Notes: generated from the sequence alone by a model not told the origin. A stretch of 33,830 nt of DNA from Acholeplasma sp. (GCA_012839355.1 DUNK01000009.1:1-33830), one strand, 5' to 3'; counted from the stretch's first letter, positions 15,663 through 25,949 are shown. Numbers and translations are program-made.

Positions 15663-18167
15663 GTGATCTTTTTCAGTAGGTCTTAAAATCAAAGATGTTA
15701 CAACAACCCCTAAAATGATTATCAAACCACCTGAGATTAATAAATAAACGATAAAATTATCTTTCTTTGGAGGTTCAGGAGTTGGGATAGGATCTTCAAT
15801 GATGTTGCTTTTATTTAAACCAAAGTGAAGTAATAAACTTTGGTTTTTTTGTAGTTCTATTTCGCTATTATTATCAAATTTTGTTTTTAAAGGATAATGG
15901 TTTAAGGTATCAATAATGACTTGCCAGTTAAACTCACCATCGCGGTTGTAGTGTAAGTATCCTTTTAAACCTTCAGGTAGAGTAATGTTTTGTGTATCGC
16001 CAAAGTTATGAATAATTAAAATATGCGGATAAAGGTCATCAGCACTAACTATTTGATATTCAACAACATTGTTTTTAACTGTATAAACAACATCACTTCT
16101 AATTTTTGAATGCTCTAACATTTGGAGGGAAGGGTGCTCTTTTTTAAGTTTAATAAGATCTTTATATAAAACGAACAAACTATTGTTAGTATCTTTTAAC
16201 TGATAATTTAAAGGTTCATCATCGTTATAAAAACCTATCTCTTCTCCACCTTTGATTACTGGTACTCCGTAAGAAAGGAGCTGTAAGGCTTTTAATTGTT
16301 TGTTTTCATCAGTGCTTAAACTAGGGAAATAACTTAAACGTTTAAAAGATTGATCAGCACTTAAAGTATTATATGTTGGACTCCAAGTTGATAATACATA
16401 ACCTTTTAAACTAGTGTTAGTTGTACCATTAAGGAAACTATCTTCTAAACTAAATCTATCTTCATCAACAGCACTAATATGTCTAACTTGATCAAGAGAA
16501 GAAGGCGAACTCAATTTCTTTTGAGTATTATTAGGAGAAGCACTAATAAAATCTCCGTAAAAAATAAAATTTTCATCTTGTGCAAGATCTCTCATTTTAT
16601 TGTTTAAGTAGTCAACAGTAAAAGAGTTTAATGGACTTATTTTAAGACCTTGAAATTTAAACTCGTTCACTAAATATGTTAATTGTGATTCTAAATACTT
16701 ATTAGTCATGTAATGATTAGTTTCAAAAAAGGCCTTATTTTCTTCTTTAATTATCTTTGCCTCTTTAGTTTCATAATAATAACCAGGCATCAACAATTCT
16801 AAACTCTCAATAACATCAGTATAAGTATCTAAATCCAAAATAACACTAATCCCATTTTCGTTTAATGTTTTAATTAACTGTTTAAGTTCTGTATGCTCAG
16901 CACCGATAGTTGTTTTAGTGCGGTAATCGCTGTTAATGATACTTAAAGAGTGTTTTGTTTTGATTAAATCGTTTAAGGCAAGGTGAGTTACACCTAACTC
17001 TTTTAAATGGTTTAAACCGGCTGAAAATGTCTTGTTTTTATCGTTTCTATAAAAGAGATTAAGATTAGTCAAACTATTGTAGCGATTATTTAAGTGAGAT
17101 TGTGGTAAATTACCAGTGAGTTTTTTAATTGATGACTCGTAAATTATTGAATCGGCGTAACTCTCAGCTGTGTTTTCTGGTTTCCAAAGGTTATATCCGT
17201 TTGGGTTTAACGAAAACAAATCAACAATTAAGCCGCGATTGTTAGAAACATATTTAACATAAGGATCAATAATTTCATGTAAAACGCCATCTCTTGTAAA
17301 AGAGTATGTATATTCATAAGTAGCTAAATTTCCATTATTTATATATTCAAAGACGCCATCACTTGTTTTATTCATATTAAAAGATGTTCGATATTCGCCT
17401 TTATATAAATTAAGAGTTAGTTGATTTAAAGTTGGAGCCCAAACTTTAAATGTAGTAGAGTTTTTTGATTGTTTCACGCCTAAATCATTGTTGGTATAAT
17501 TAAAAAGAGTTTCAAAAAAACCAGAAGTGTAAATCTCAGTGTGAGAAACAATCTTTTGACTGACTGTTAAACCATCAAAGGTGTTTAATTCAAGGTGATA
17601 TTCAGAGTTAAAGTCTAAGTCGTCTTGGAGGTTAATAAAGTACTGATTAGCTATATGATTAAAAGTATAATCTTCAATATCAATATAAACATCATTTTTT
17701 AAAATGTTTACTTCGTGTTCTGTGACAGGGTAATTAGTAAAAAACTTAATTTGTTTTCTATCAATAAAAGTAGCATATGTCACTTCAGTAATTAAATCTT
17801 CAAGGACATTTGAAAATGCATACTTAGTCATATAATATTCTGTGTAAATATTGGTGAAGCTAAACACTACTTGCTCAGTTCTAATAGCAGAAGTAACTAC
17901 GATACTATACTCAGTATCATCAAGCAAAGTAAAATCTTCAATATAAAAACGAAACCAAATTCTTTCGTTTAAGTTATATTCAGCTTTTTGAAAATCAATT
18001 AAAATATTCTCTTCACTATCACAAAGAGAAGCTTCTAAATCTTCTAGTCTGTGATCAAGGAAAAAACAATAAATATCTAAACTATTATTTTCTGCCTTCA
18101 CTGGCAACAAACTAATAGTTAATATTGAAAGTATTAAAACGATTATTGTTTTTGTCAATATTTTCAT
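15657..18167 (-). CDS. membrane-anchored pullulanase-like GH13 protein with degraded catalytic site
   Basis: An 836-aa surface protein. Residues 1-25 are a signal peptide (cut near VKA-ENN). Residues ~210-320 include a CBM48/E-set-like domain (TTFKVWAPTLNQLTLNLY ... IIDPYVKYV). Residues ~330-690 are a GH13 barrel most like type I pullulanase. Residues ~795-836 are a Pro-rich stalk, one membrane helix (about 805-826) and a short charged tail. By alignment with pullulanase motifs, region II (normally GFRFD) reads GLKIS with Ser511 at the nucleophile, region III (normally GE) reads YGDF with Asp539 at the acid/base, and region IV (normally HDN) reads ADQ, with Asp605 kept. I therefore expect no hydrolysis; glycan binding or a structural role is more likely. 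AGGTGG precedes the ATG. Confidence 0.85.
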   Translation of the reverse strand: MKILTKTIIVLILSILTISLLPVKAENNSLDIYCFFLDHRLEDLEASLCDSEENILIDFQKAEYNLNERIWFRFYIEDFTLLDDTEYSIVVTSAIRTEQVVFSFTNIYTEYYMTKYAFSNVLEDLITEVTYATFIDRKQIKFFTNYPVTEHEVNILKNDVYIDIEDYTFNHIANQYFINLQDDLDFNSEYHLELNTFDGLTVSQKIVSHTEIYTSGFFETLFNYTNNDLGVKQSKNSTTFKVWAPTLNQLTLNLYKGEYRTSFNMNKTSDGVFEYINNGNLATYEYTYSFTRDGVLHEIIDPYVKYVSNNRGLIVDLFSLNPNGYNLWKPENTAESYADSIIYESSIKKLTGNLPQSHLNNRYNSLTNLNLFYRNDKNKTFSAGLNHLKELGVTHLALNDLIKTKHSLSIINSDYRTKTTIGAEHTELKQLIKTLNENGISVILDLDTYTDVIESLELLMPGYYYETKEAKIIKEENKAFFETNHYMTNKYLESQLTYLVNEFKFQGLKISPLNSFTVDYLNNKMRDLAQDENFIFYGDFISASPNNTQKKLSSPSSLDQVRHISAVDEDRFSLEDSFLNGTTNTSLKGYVLSTWSPTYNTLSADQSFKRLSYFPSLSTDENKQLKALQLLSYGVPVIKGGEEIGFYNDDEPLNYQLKDTNNSLFVLYKDLIKLKKEHPSLQMLEHSKIRSDVVYTVKNNVVEYQIVSADDLYPHILIIHNFGDTQNITLPEGLKGYLHYNRDGEFNWQVIIDTLNHYPLKTKFDNNSEIELQKNQSLLLHFGLNKSNIIEDPIPTPEPPKKDNFIVYLLISGGLIIILGVVVTSLILRPTEKDHS

Positions 18168-18186
18168 ATAACCACCTATAAATATT

Positions 18187-18215
18187 CTAACATATTTTGA
18201 AATCTATTGTATAAT
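18187..18215 (+). promoter_or_regulatory. promoter of the alpha-glucosidase gene
   Basis: The -10 TATAAT lies at 18210-18215, with CTAACA (18187-18192), a 4/6 match to -35, at 17 bp. It lies in the 77-bp divergent region between the two GH13 genes. On the other strand TAGAAT, ending near 18185, could serve as the -10 for the pullulanase-like gene but has no clear -35. Confidence 0.55.
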
Positions 18216-18244
18216 TAATTAAAAGCGAGAAAAGGAGTTTTTCA

Positions 18245-19957
18245 ATGTCTTTTTATAAATCTAAATGGTGGAAAGAGTCTATTGGCTATCAAATTTACAT
18301 TAAAAGTTTTAAAGATTCAAATGATGATGGAATAGGCGACTTAAATGGAATAATAGAAAAACTAGACTATTTAAAAGATTTAGGAATAGATTTTTTATGG
18401 ATTTGTCCGTTTTATCAATCACCAATGGTCGATAATGGTTATGATGTCTCTGACTTTTTTAAAGTTGATTCGAGTTTTGGGACTATTAAAGACTTTAAAA
18501 ACTTAGTTAAAGAAGCGAAAAAAAGAAAGATGAAGATTATCGTTGATTTAATCTTAAACCAGACGAGTGATGAACACATTTGGTTTATTGAATCAAGGAA
18601 AGATAAAGAAAATCCTTATCGCAATTTTTATATTTGGGAAAAAGGTAGAGAAAAAGACGAAGGCTTAACTGAACCAACTAATTGGGCCTCTTTCTTTGGT
18701 GGATCAGTTTGGGAGTATGATAGTAAAACGGATGAATATTACATGAAGATATTTTCTAAACATATGCCTGACTTAAACTGGTGTAATCCATTTGTTAGAA
18801 AGAAAATGCACGAAGTTGCGAAGTTTTGGTTGGATTTAGGTGTGAGTGGCTTTCGGGTTGATGCCGCAGCCCATTTAGGGAGAAAGAAAAAGTTAGTTGA
18901 TTCCAAGCTAAACAATAATGATAAATATAAAAAAGACTGGCGTATGTTTTCTAATTTAAAAGAAACATTTATCTATTTAGATGAGTTTAATAAAGAAGTA
19001 TTTAGTAAGGGCGATATTTTAACGGTAGGAGAAGTGGGCGGTAGTGCAACCGTTAAAGAAGCGATTAAATATTCAGGAATCAAAAAAGGCTCACTAAATA
19101 TGGTCTTTAATTTTGATCATTGTTTTTGCAATAATGTTTATGATGTTAAAAGTAAAGATGATAAAATTAAAACTAACTTAATTGGCCTAAAAAGAGTTTT
19201 TAATATGTGGCATACTAAAACATATAAAAAAGCGTGGCAACCATTATACTGGTTAAATCACGACCATCCACGCTTGTTAAGTCAATATGGGAATGAAGAT
19301 GAACCGTTTCTTTCTGGTTCAATGTTAGCGGTAGCATTATATTTTAAAGGAGGCACACCATTTATCTATCAAGGAGAAGAGTTAGGAATGGTCAACTATC
19401 CGTTTAAAAAGATTGAAGATTTTAATGATGTGTCGTTAATTAATCATTATAATCATGAAAAAGAAAAAGCGAGTTTCAACAAAGAAGATTTTATCTATCA
19501 AGAAGGTATAAGATCAAGAGATAATGCTAGAACAATTATGAGTTGGGACAATTCTAAATATGCTGGTTTTTCTAATGTTAAGCCTTGGTTCCATTTAGAT
19601 AAAAACTATGAAAAAAGAAATGTTAAAAATGCTTTAAAAGACAAAGATTCGCTTTACTATTTTTATCAGAAAATCTTTAAATTAAGAAAAGATAAAAGAT
19701 ACTCAAAAACGCTTATCTATGGTAAATACCAACAACTATTAAAGGATGATGAAGATATTTATTGTTACTTAAGAAAAGAAGATAAAGAGATTTTGGTAGT
19801 GGCTAATTTCTTTAATAAAAATAAAGAGATAGAGATAAAAGGTTATAAGGTAAAAGACATTTTAATTAGTAATTATAAAAAAGAAAACAAGAACCTTAAA
19901 TCTTTAAAGTTAAGACCTTATGAAGCAATAGTATATTTAGTTGAAAGGGATAAGTAA
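18245..19957 (+). CDS. GH13 alpha-glucosidase (oligo-1,6-glucosidase/maltase type)
   Basis: A cytoplasmic exo-acting glucosidase of 570 aa, the normal size. It starts WWKESIGYQIYIKSFKDS, and has QSPMVDNGYDVSDF, GFRVDAAAH (nucleophile Asp206), TVGEVGG (acid/base Glu263) and LNHDHPR (Asp340), so the catalytic triad is complete. Region I reads NQTSDEH where NHTSDEH is usual, so the conserved subsite -1 His is Gln106. The residue after the nucleophile is Ala rather than the Val of typical oligo-1,6-glucosidases, so the alpha-1,4 versus alpha-1,6 preference is open. AAAGGAG precedes the ATG. No sugar transporter is adjacent. Confidence 0.92.
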   Translation: MSFYKSKWWKESIGYQIYIKSFKDSNDDGIGDLNGIIEKLDYLKDLGIDFLWICPFYQSPMVDNGYDVSDFFKVDSSFGTIKDFKNLVKEAKKRKMKIIVDLILNQTSDEHIWFIESRKDKENPYRNFYIWEKGREKDEGLTEPTNWASFFGGSVWEYDSKTDEYYMKIFSKHMPDLNWCNPFVRKKMHEVAKFWLDLGVSGFRVDAAAHLGRKKKLVDSKLNNNDKYKKDWRMFSNLKETFIYLDEFNKEVFSKGDILTVGEVGGSATVKEAIKYSGIKKGSLNMVFNFDHCFCNNVYDVKSKDDKIKTNLIGLKRVFNMWHTKTYKKAWQPLYWLNHDHPRLLSQYGNEDEPFLSGSMLAVALYFKGGTPFIYQGEELGMVNYPFKKIEDFNDVSLINHYNHEKEKASFNKEDFIYQEGIRSRDNARTIMSWDNSKYAGFSNVKPWFHLDKNYEKRNVKNALKDKDSLYYFYQKIFKLRKDKRYSKTLIYGKYQQLLKDDEDIYCYLRKEDKEILVVANFFNKNKEIEIKGYKVKDILISNYKKENKNLKSLKLRPYEAIVYLVERDK

Positions 19958-19958
19958 T

Positions 19959-20423
19959 ATGGAGATAATTATTGGTTTAGTATTAATAGTTTTGATAATA
20001 GTAGGCATTTATTTAGCCTTGTATTTAAACAAGGAAAAACACCTAAAGGCTATTAAAGAAAAATTAAGGGCTGTTGGTGAAATAAAAGAAGTGAAGGCTA
20101 ATGCTTTTGATTTAATATTAACAGTTAATAATCAGCAAGTGTTTGTCAAGATATTACTTTTAGGGATTCATAAAGAATTAAGTATCAATTCAAGAAGACA
20201 CTGGCAAGTAGATGCATCAACGAAGAAGTTAAAACTATTAAAAACAGGCGGCTTTGAAAAGATCAAAGGAACTAAAATATTATTAGTTTCGCCACCTGTT
20301 TCCAGTATCGTAAAATATATTAATGAAAATGAAGTTGTTTTTGTAAAATGTGATGAATTATGTTTTGATTTTTACTTATTTACAACTGATGAAATAGATA
20401 AAATTAAAGAGGTTATAATTTAA
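19959..20423 (+). CDS. hypothetical single-pass membrane protein
   Basis: A 154-aa protein of unknown function. A membrane helix spans about residues 3-24, followed by a cytoplasmic basic domain with mixed strands (FDLILTVNNQQVFVKILLLG) and a middle segment rich in Lys/Arg. ATG 19959 is preferred over the upstream TTG because AAAGGGA (19945-19951) gives 7-nt spacing. It starts one base after the alpha-glucosidase stop, so it is on the same transcript. Its stop overlaps the convergent ispG stop by 4 bp. Confidence 0.75.
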   Translation: MEIIIGLVLIVLIIVGIYLALYLNKEKHLKAIKEKLRAVGEIKEVKANAFDLILTVNNQQVFVKILLLGIHKELSINSRRHWQVDASTKKLKLLKTGGFEKIKGTKILLVSPPVSSIVKYINENEVVFVKCDELCFDFYLFTTDEIDKIKEVII

Positions 20424-21454
20424 AATTCTTCAATCATTTTTTTGAGTGTTTTGAAGATGTCTTTATTGTTAACTTTATCTACGACTTTTCCTTTCTTAAA
20501 GATTAAGGAATAGTCTTTTCCACCTGCTACACCAATGTCTGCGTGTTTTGCTTCACCTGGGCCGTTTACAGGACAACCCATAACTGCGATAGTAATATTT
20601 TTATTAACGGTATCTAAGTATGTTTCTAATTCTTTAATAATAGATGTCATATCGTATTGAATTCTGCCACATGTAGGACAGCTAATTAAGTTAGGATAAT
20701 TAGAAATTAAATTAAAGTTTTTTAAGATTTCTTTTGCTGCTTTTATTTCAACCTCAGGTGTATCGGTCAATGATACTCTAATAGTGTTGCCGATACCTTT
20801 ATGTAATAGTAAACCGATACCGATTGCGCTTTTAATTGAACCACTAAAAGCTGGCCCTGCTTCAGTTACGCCTAAGTGAAGTGGATAAGGAAAAGTTTTG
20901 CTAGCTAATTCGTAGGCTTCAATCATTGTTGCAATGTCTGTTGCTTTTAACGATAAGACAATATCGCGAAAATCAAGAGATTCTAAAATGTTGATATGGT
21001 ATTTAGCAGTTAAAATCATGTTTTCAGCCGTTGGTGGTAAATCATCTTTCATTGATCCGCTATTAACTCCAACTCTAATCGGAATCCCTTTTTCCTTACA
21101 AGCATCAACGATTAGTTTAACTTTGTCAATATCATTAATGTTGCCTGGATTTAACCTAATTTTATCAACGCCTTGTTTGATTGATTCAAGTGCTAATTTA
21201 TAATCAAAATGAATATCAGCAATTAAGGGAATCTTTATTTGTTTTTTAATCTCACTCAAGACTTTTGCGTCTTGCATATTAAAAACCGCAACTCTAACAA
21301 GTTCACATCCAGCTTTTTCTAGTCTATGAATTTGTTTAACGGTTTCTTCAACATTGGCAGTTTTAGTGTTCGTCATTGATTGAATGTAAACACGATCATT
21401 GCCGCCTAAGATTAGATTGCCCACTTTGACAGATTTTGTCTTGTTTCTTTTCAT
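20420..21454 (-). CDS. ispG: 4-hydroxy-3-methylbut-2-en-1-yl diphosphate synthase (IspG/GcpE)
   Basis: Penultimate step of the MEP isoprenoid pathway: reduces MEcPP to HMBPP using a [4Fe-4S] cluster. The TIM-barrel part carries RLNPGNI and RVGVNSGSM. The cluster ligands are Cys259 and Cys262 (SCPTCGR), Cys294 and Glu301 (GCPVNGPGE). The 344-aa length is the short bacterial form. I chose ATG 21454 because GGTGA lies just upstream and because extending to 21484 would run through a TATAAT (21471-21476 on this strand) that is the likely -10. It is a lone minus-strand gene, divergent from rpmG. It implies that the other MEP enzymes are encoded elsewhere. Confidence 0.97.
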   Translation of the reverse strand: MKRNKTKSVKVGNLILGGNDRVYIQSMTNTKTANVEETVKQIHRLEKAGCELVRVAVFNMQDAKVLSEIKKQIKIPLIADIHFDYKLALESIKQGVDKIRLNPGNINDIDKVKLIVDACKEKGIPIRVGVNSGSMKDDLPPTAENMILTAKYHINILESLDFRDIVLSLKATDIATMIEAYELASKTFPYPLHLGVTEAGPAFSGSIKSAIGIGLLLHKGIGNTIRVSLTDTPEVEIKAAKEILKNFNLISNYPNLISCPTCGRIQYDMTSIIKELETYLDTVNKNITIAVMGCPVNGPGEAKHADIGVAGGKDYSLIFKKGKVVDKVNNKDIFKTLKKMIEEF

Positions 21455-21511
21455 TTTATTCACCAATATGATTATATCACACAAACAAAACTAAGATGAA
21501 AAATTATTTTC

Positions 21512-21540
21512 TTGTAATCTTTAAAAAGATTTGTTATACT
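21512..21540 (+). promoter_or_regulatory. promoter of rpmG
   Basis: The -35 TTGTAA (21512-21517) and -10 TATACT (21535-21540) are separated by 17 bp. The predicted start, near 21547, leaves a ~20-nt leader with GGAGG (21555-21559) before the ATG at 21568. Confidence 0.75.
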
Positions 21541-21567
21541 TATAAACGGACAATGGAGGTTGATGAT

Positions 21568-21717
21568 ATGCGCACATATGTAAAATTAGTTTGCACAGAG
21601 TGTAATGAAGAAAATTACTATACAGATAAAAACAAAAGAACTACACCTGATCGCTTAGAAATGAAAAAATATTGCCCTAAACAAAGAAAACACACTTTAC
21701 ATAGGGAAAAACGCTAA
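21568..21717 (+). CDS. rpmG: 50S ribosomal protein L33
   Basis: A 49-aa large-subunit ribosomal protein. The L33 pattern is clear: [28 protein letters not shown] and a final THxxHRE-like stretch. The first zinc knuckle CTEC is intact; the second reads CPKQ, so only three of the four zinc cysteines remain, as in Bacillus RpmGA-like copies that have lost or weakened zinc binding. The start is fixed by GGAGG and by the MRTYVKL N-terminus. An AT-rich hairpin terminator follows directly. Confidence 0.96.
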   Translation: MRTYVKLVCTECNEENYYTDKNKRTTPDRLEMKKYCPKQRKHTLHREKR

Positions 21718-21743
21718 AACTATTTTTTAAAAATAGTTTTTTG
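21716..21743 (+). terminator. intrinsic terminator after rpmG
   Basis: Near-perfect palindrome AAAACTATTTTT (21716-21727) / AAAAATAGTTTT (21729-21740) followed by TT. The sequence is A-rich before the stem and T-rich after it, so it may work in both directions. The ATG of the next gene is only 12 nt downstream. Confidence 0.7.
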
Positions 21744-21751
21744 TTATTATA

Positions 21752-22366
21752 ATGAAAATCATAGGTTTAAAAGGCGAAGCCAACGCTTATATTTTAAGAC
21801 GATTTGATGGCGTAATGCTTGTTGATCCTTCATGTAATTATGAAGAGATAGTAGAAAAGATAAGCGGATTAAAGCTGTGGGGGATATTACTCACACATGC
21901 GCATAAGAATCATATTAGTTTAATAGGTCGTTTTAATTGTCCGGTATATTTACATAAAGATGATTACTTTTTATTCATTGATGATAGTTTAAATGGTTTT
22001 AAAGATAGTGAATCAAAAAGGGAGTATGATTTAAATAGGCTTGATTTGAAGTTAGTCGATGATGATACTAAGTTAGAGTTTGTTGATAAAAGAGTAGAAG
22101 TCATACATACACCTGGCCATACTAAAGGATCTGTTTGTTATTATTATGATGGTAAACTATATACAGGCGATACACTAACAATTAAAGGGGCAGGGTTTTC
22201 AAAAAGAAAGTCACACTCAGATTATCAATTAAAAAAATCAGTAAAAATGTTATATGAGAGATTTAGTGTAAACACTATAGTGTGTCCGGGTCATGGTAAA
22301 GATACAACACTCCTAGAAATTAGACAAAAAAACGAAAAAGTTCGAACAATTTTAAAAAAAGAATAA
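21752..22366 (+). CDS. metallo-beta-lactamase-fold hydrolase (glyoxalase II-like) with altered metal motif
   Basis: A 204-aa cytoplasmic member of the glyoxalase II-like branch. The fold motifs are present: THAHKNH (His49, His51, Asn53, His54), HTPGHTKGS, TGDTL and CPGHG. The usual THxHxDH has Asn53 in place of the second-metal Asp, the only missing ligand. The substrate is unknown; hydroxyacyl-thiol hydrolysis is the family default. The ATG at 21752 is the natural family start (MKIIGLKGEANAYIL), but there is no Shine-Dalgarno and the ATG sits inside a TATAATG, so how it is transcribed is unclear (read-through of the rpmG terminator is possible). Confidence 0.87.
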   Translation: MKIIGLKGEANAYILRRFDGVMLVDPSCNYEEIVEKISGLKLWGILLTHAHKNHISLIGRFNCPVYLHKDDYFLFIDDSLNGFKDSESKREYDLNRLDLKLVDDDTKLEFVDKRVEVIHTPGHTKGSVCYYYDGKLYTGDTLTIKGAGFSKRKSHSDYQLKKSVKMLYERFSVNTIVCPGHGKDTTLLEIRQKNEKVRTILKKE

Positions 22367-22371
22367 CAGTT

Positions 22372-22400
22372 AAAGGCGCTTATTTGGCGCCTTTTTCTTT
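22372..22400 (+). terminator. intrinsic terminator before hrcA
   Basis: Perfect 8-bp stem AAAGGCGC (22372-22379) / GCGCCTTT (22387-22394), a 7-nt loop, then TTTTTCTTT. It ends the metallo-hydrolase transcript just upstream of the CIRCE operator. Confidence 0.88.
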
Positions 22401-22403
22401 TAA

Positions 22404-22430
22404 TTTGCACTTAATGCTTGACAGTGCCAA
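22404..22430 (+). promoter_or_regulatory. CIRCE operator 1 (HrcA binding site)
   Basis: TTTGCACTT (22404-22412), a 9-nt spacer, then CAGTGCCAA (22422-22430). This matches the TTAGCACTC-N9-GAGTGCTAA consensus in form and spacing. It overlaps the -35 of the hrcA promoter, so bound HrcA would block RNA polymerase. Confidence 0.9.
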
Positions 22431-22446
22431 TTTATTAAGTTATAAT
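22418..22446 (+). promoter_or_regulatory. perfect consensus sigma-A promoter of the hrcA operon
   Basis: TTGACA (22418-22423) and TATAAT (22441-22446) with a 17-bp spacer. All twelve bases match the consensus. The strength of the promoter is balanced by overlapping and downstream HrcA sites. Confidence 0.92.
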
Positions 22447-22450
22447 GAAA

Positions 22451-22476
22451 ATGGCACTTGAAGTTTAAAGCGCCAA
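22451..22476 (+). promoter_or_regulatory. CIRCE-like operator 2 in the hrcA leader
   Basis: ATGGCACTT (22451-22459), an 8-nt spacer, then AAGCGCCAA (22468-22476). Each half matches six of nine CIRCE positions and the spacer is one base short. It lies at the transcription start and just upstream of the ribosome site AGGAGTGA. Probably a weaker second HrcA site. Confidence 0.65.
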
Positions 22477-22489
22477 CAGGAGTGATTTA

Positions 22490-23503
22490 ATGTTATCAAA
22501 TAGACAAAAATTAATTTTAAAAGCGATAGTTGAAATTTATGTTGAAACGGGAATTCCTGTTGGTTCAAAGGTTTTAACTGATAGACCATACTTAGATTAT
22601 TCAAGCGCGACAATCCGTTATGATATGCAAGATTTGGAAGAGATGGGCTATTTAGAAAAGACGCATACTTCATCAGGAAGAATACCTTCAACAAGAGGTT
22701 ATAGATACTATTTGGAAAATTTAATTACTAGAGATAGTGATACAGGTCAGTTTTTCCCACTTATTGATAGTATTTTTGAAAAGTTTGAAAACAGAAAAGA
22801 ACATGCTGTTAAAAGAGCCATTGATTTATTAAGCGAACTAACAAGTTATACATCGGTGGTGTTGGGACCTGATTCAAGTTTAACTAGAATTAAAAAGATT
22901 GATGTTGTTAATTTAACGGAAGATGAAGTTGTATTGCTTATAGTAACTAATAAAGGTAATGTTCAATCGCAAGTCTTTAGAATTCCTGATGGTATCTCGT
23001 TAGAGTATTTCAATAAAACGATTAAAACTTTTGATGATTTACTGAAAAATCAATATATTAAAGATGCTGGTAGAATATTAAGTTCAAGGTTGATGGAAAA
23101 AGAAGTTGTTGAATATCTTGATTATCAAGAAAAGATAGTTGATACATTCATTGATGCGTTTATGCGTATGGGTCAAGAAGAAGTCTATTTATCAGGCATT
23201 GGTAATATGATTAGTGAAACGACGTTTGAAGATCCAGAAGATATTAAAAACCTTTTGAGGGTTTTAGATAATAAAGATGTACTAAGAGTTATTGGTAATG
23301 AAAAAGGTTTATCATTTAAAATCGGTAGAGAGGCAGAGTTTATGCCAACAGACCAGTGCACGATTATTAGTGTTCCATATCGTGTGAGTGAATATGAAGT
23401 AGGAACTATAGCATTAATTGGGCCGGTTAGAATGGATTATTCAAAGGTAATTCCTTTGATGGAATATATTGCGAAAAATATTACAAAATTATATAAAAAA
23501 TGA
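22490..23503 (+). CDS. hrcA: heat-inducible transcription repressor HrcA
   Basis: Repressor of the class I heat-shock genes, binding CIRCE and kept active by GroE. The N-terminal winged-helix domain has LSNRQKLILKAIVEIYVETG, VGSKVL, SSATIRYDMQDLEEMGYL and TSSGRIPSTRGYRYYL, which are HrcA hallmarks. The middle GAF-like and C-terminal dimer parts follow. The length of 337 aa is normal. AGGAGTGA precedes the ATG. It represses its own operon through the two upstream CIRCE elements; its TGA stop overlaps the first possible ATG of the grpE frame. Confidence 0.97.
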   Translation: MLSNRQKLILKAIVEIYVETGIPVGSKVLTDRPYLDYSSATIRYDMQDLEEMGYLEKTHTSSGRIPSTRGYRYYLENLITRDSDTGQFFPLIDSIFEKFENRKEHAVKRAIDLLSELTSYTSVVLGPDSSLTRIKKIDVVNLTEDEVVLLIVTNKGNVQSQVFRIPDGISLEYFNKTIKTFDDLLKNQYIKDAGRILSSRLMEKEVVEYLDYQEKIVDTFIDAFMRMGQEEVYLSGIGNMISETTFEDPEDIKNLLRVLDNKDVLRVIGNEKGLSFKIGREAEFMPTDQCTIISVPYRVSEYEVGTIALIGPVRMDYSKVIPLMEYIAKNITKLYKK

Positions 23504-23511
23504 GGGATATG

Positions 23512-25900
<2,389 letters not shown>

Positions 25901-25911
25901 AATAAATAAAG

Positions 25912-25935
25912 AAAAGTGGCAGCAATGCCACTTTT
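25912..25935 (+). terminator. stable hairpin between dnaK and dnaJ
   Basis: Perfect 10-bp stem AAAAGTGGCA (25912-25921) / TGCCACTTTT (25926-25935) with a GCAA (GNRA) tetraloop. Only four T residues follow and the dnaJ ribosome site AAAGG is immediately next, so it is probably a partial terminator or an mRNA stabiliser that sets dnaK above dnaJ. Confidence 0.7.
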
Positions 25936-25949
25936 AAAGGATGTGTGAG

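Noticed and set aside
21455-21484. Longer N-terminus for ispG
   Set aside because: It would encode through the probable -10 TATAAT of its own promoter. ATG 21454 has GGTGA upstream.
21748-21753. TATAAT as the promoter of the metallo-hydrolase gene
   Set aside because: It overlaps the gene's own ATG, and the next in-frame ATG would remove the first strand of the fold. Probably chance in AT-rich DNA.
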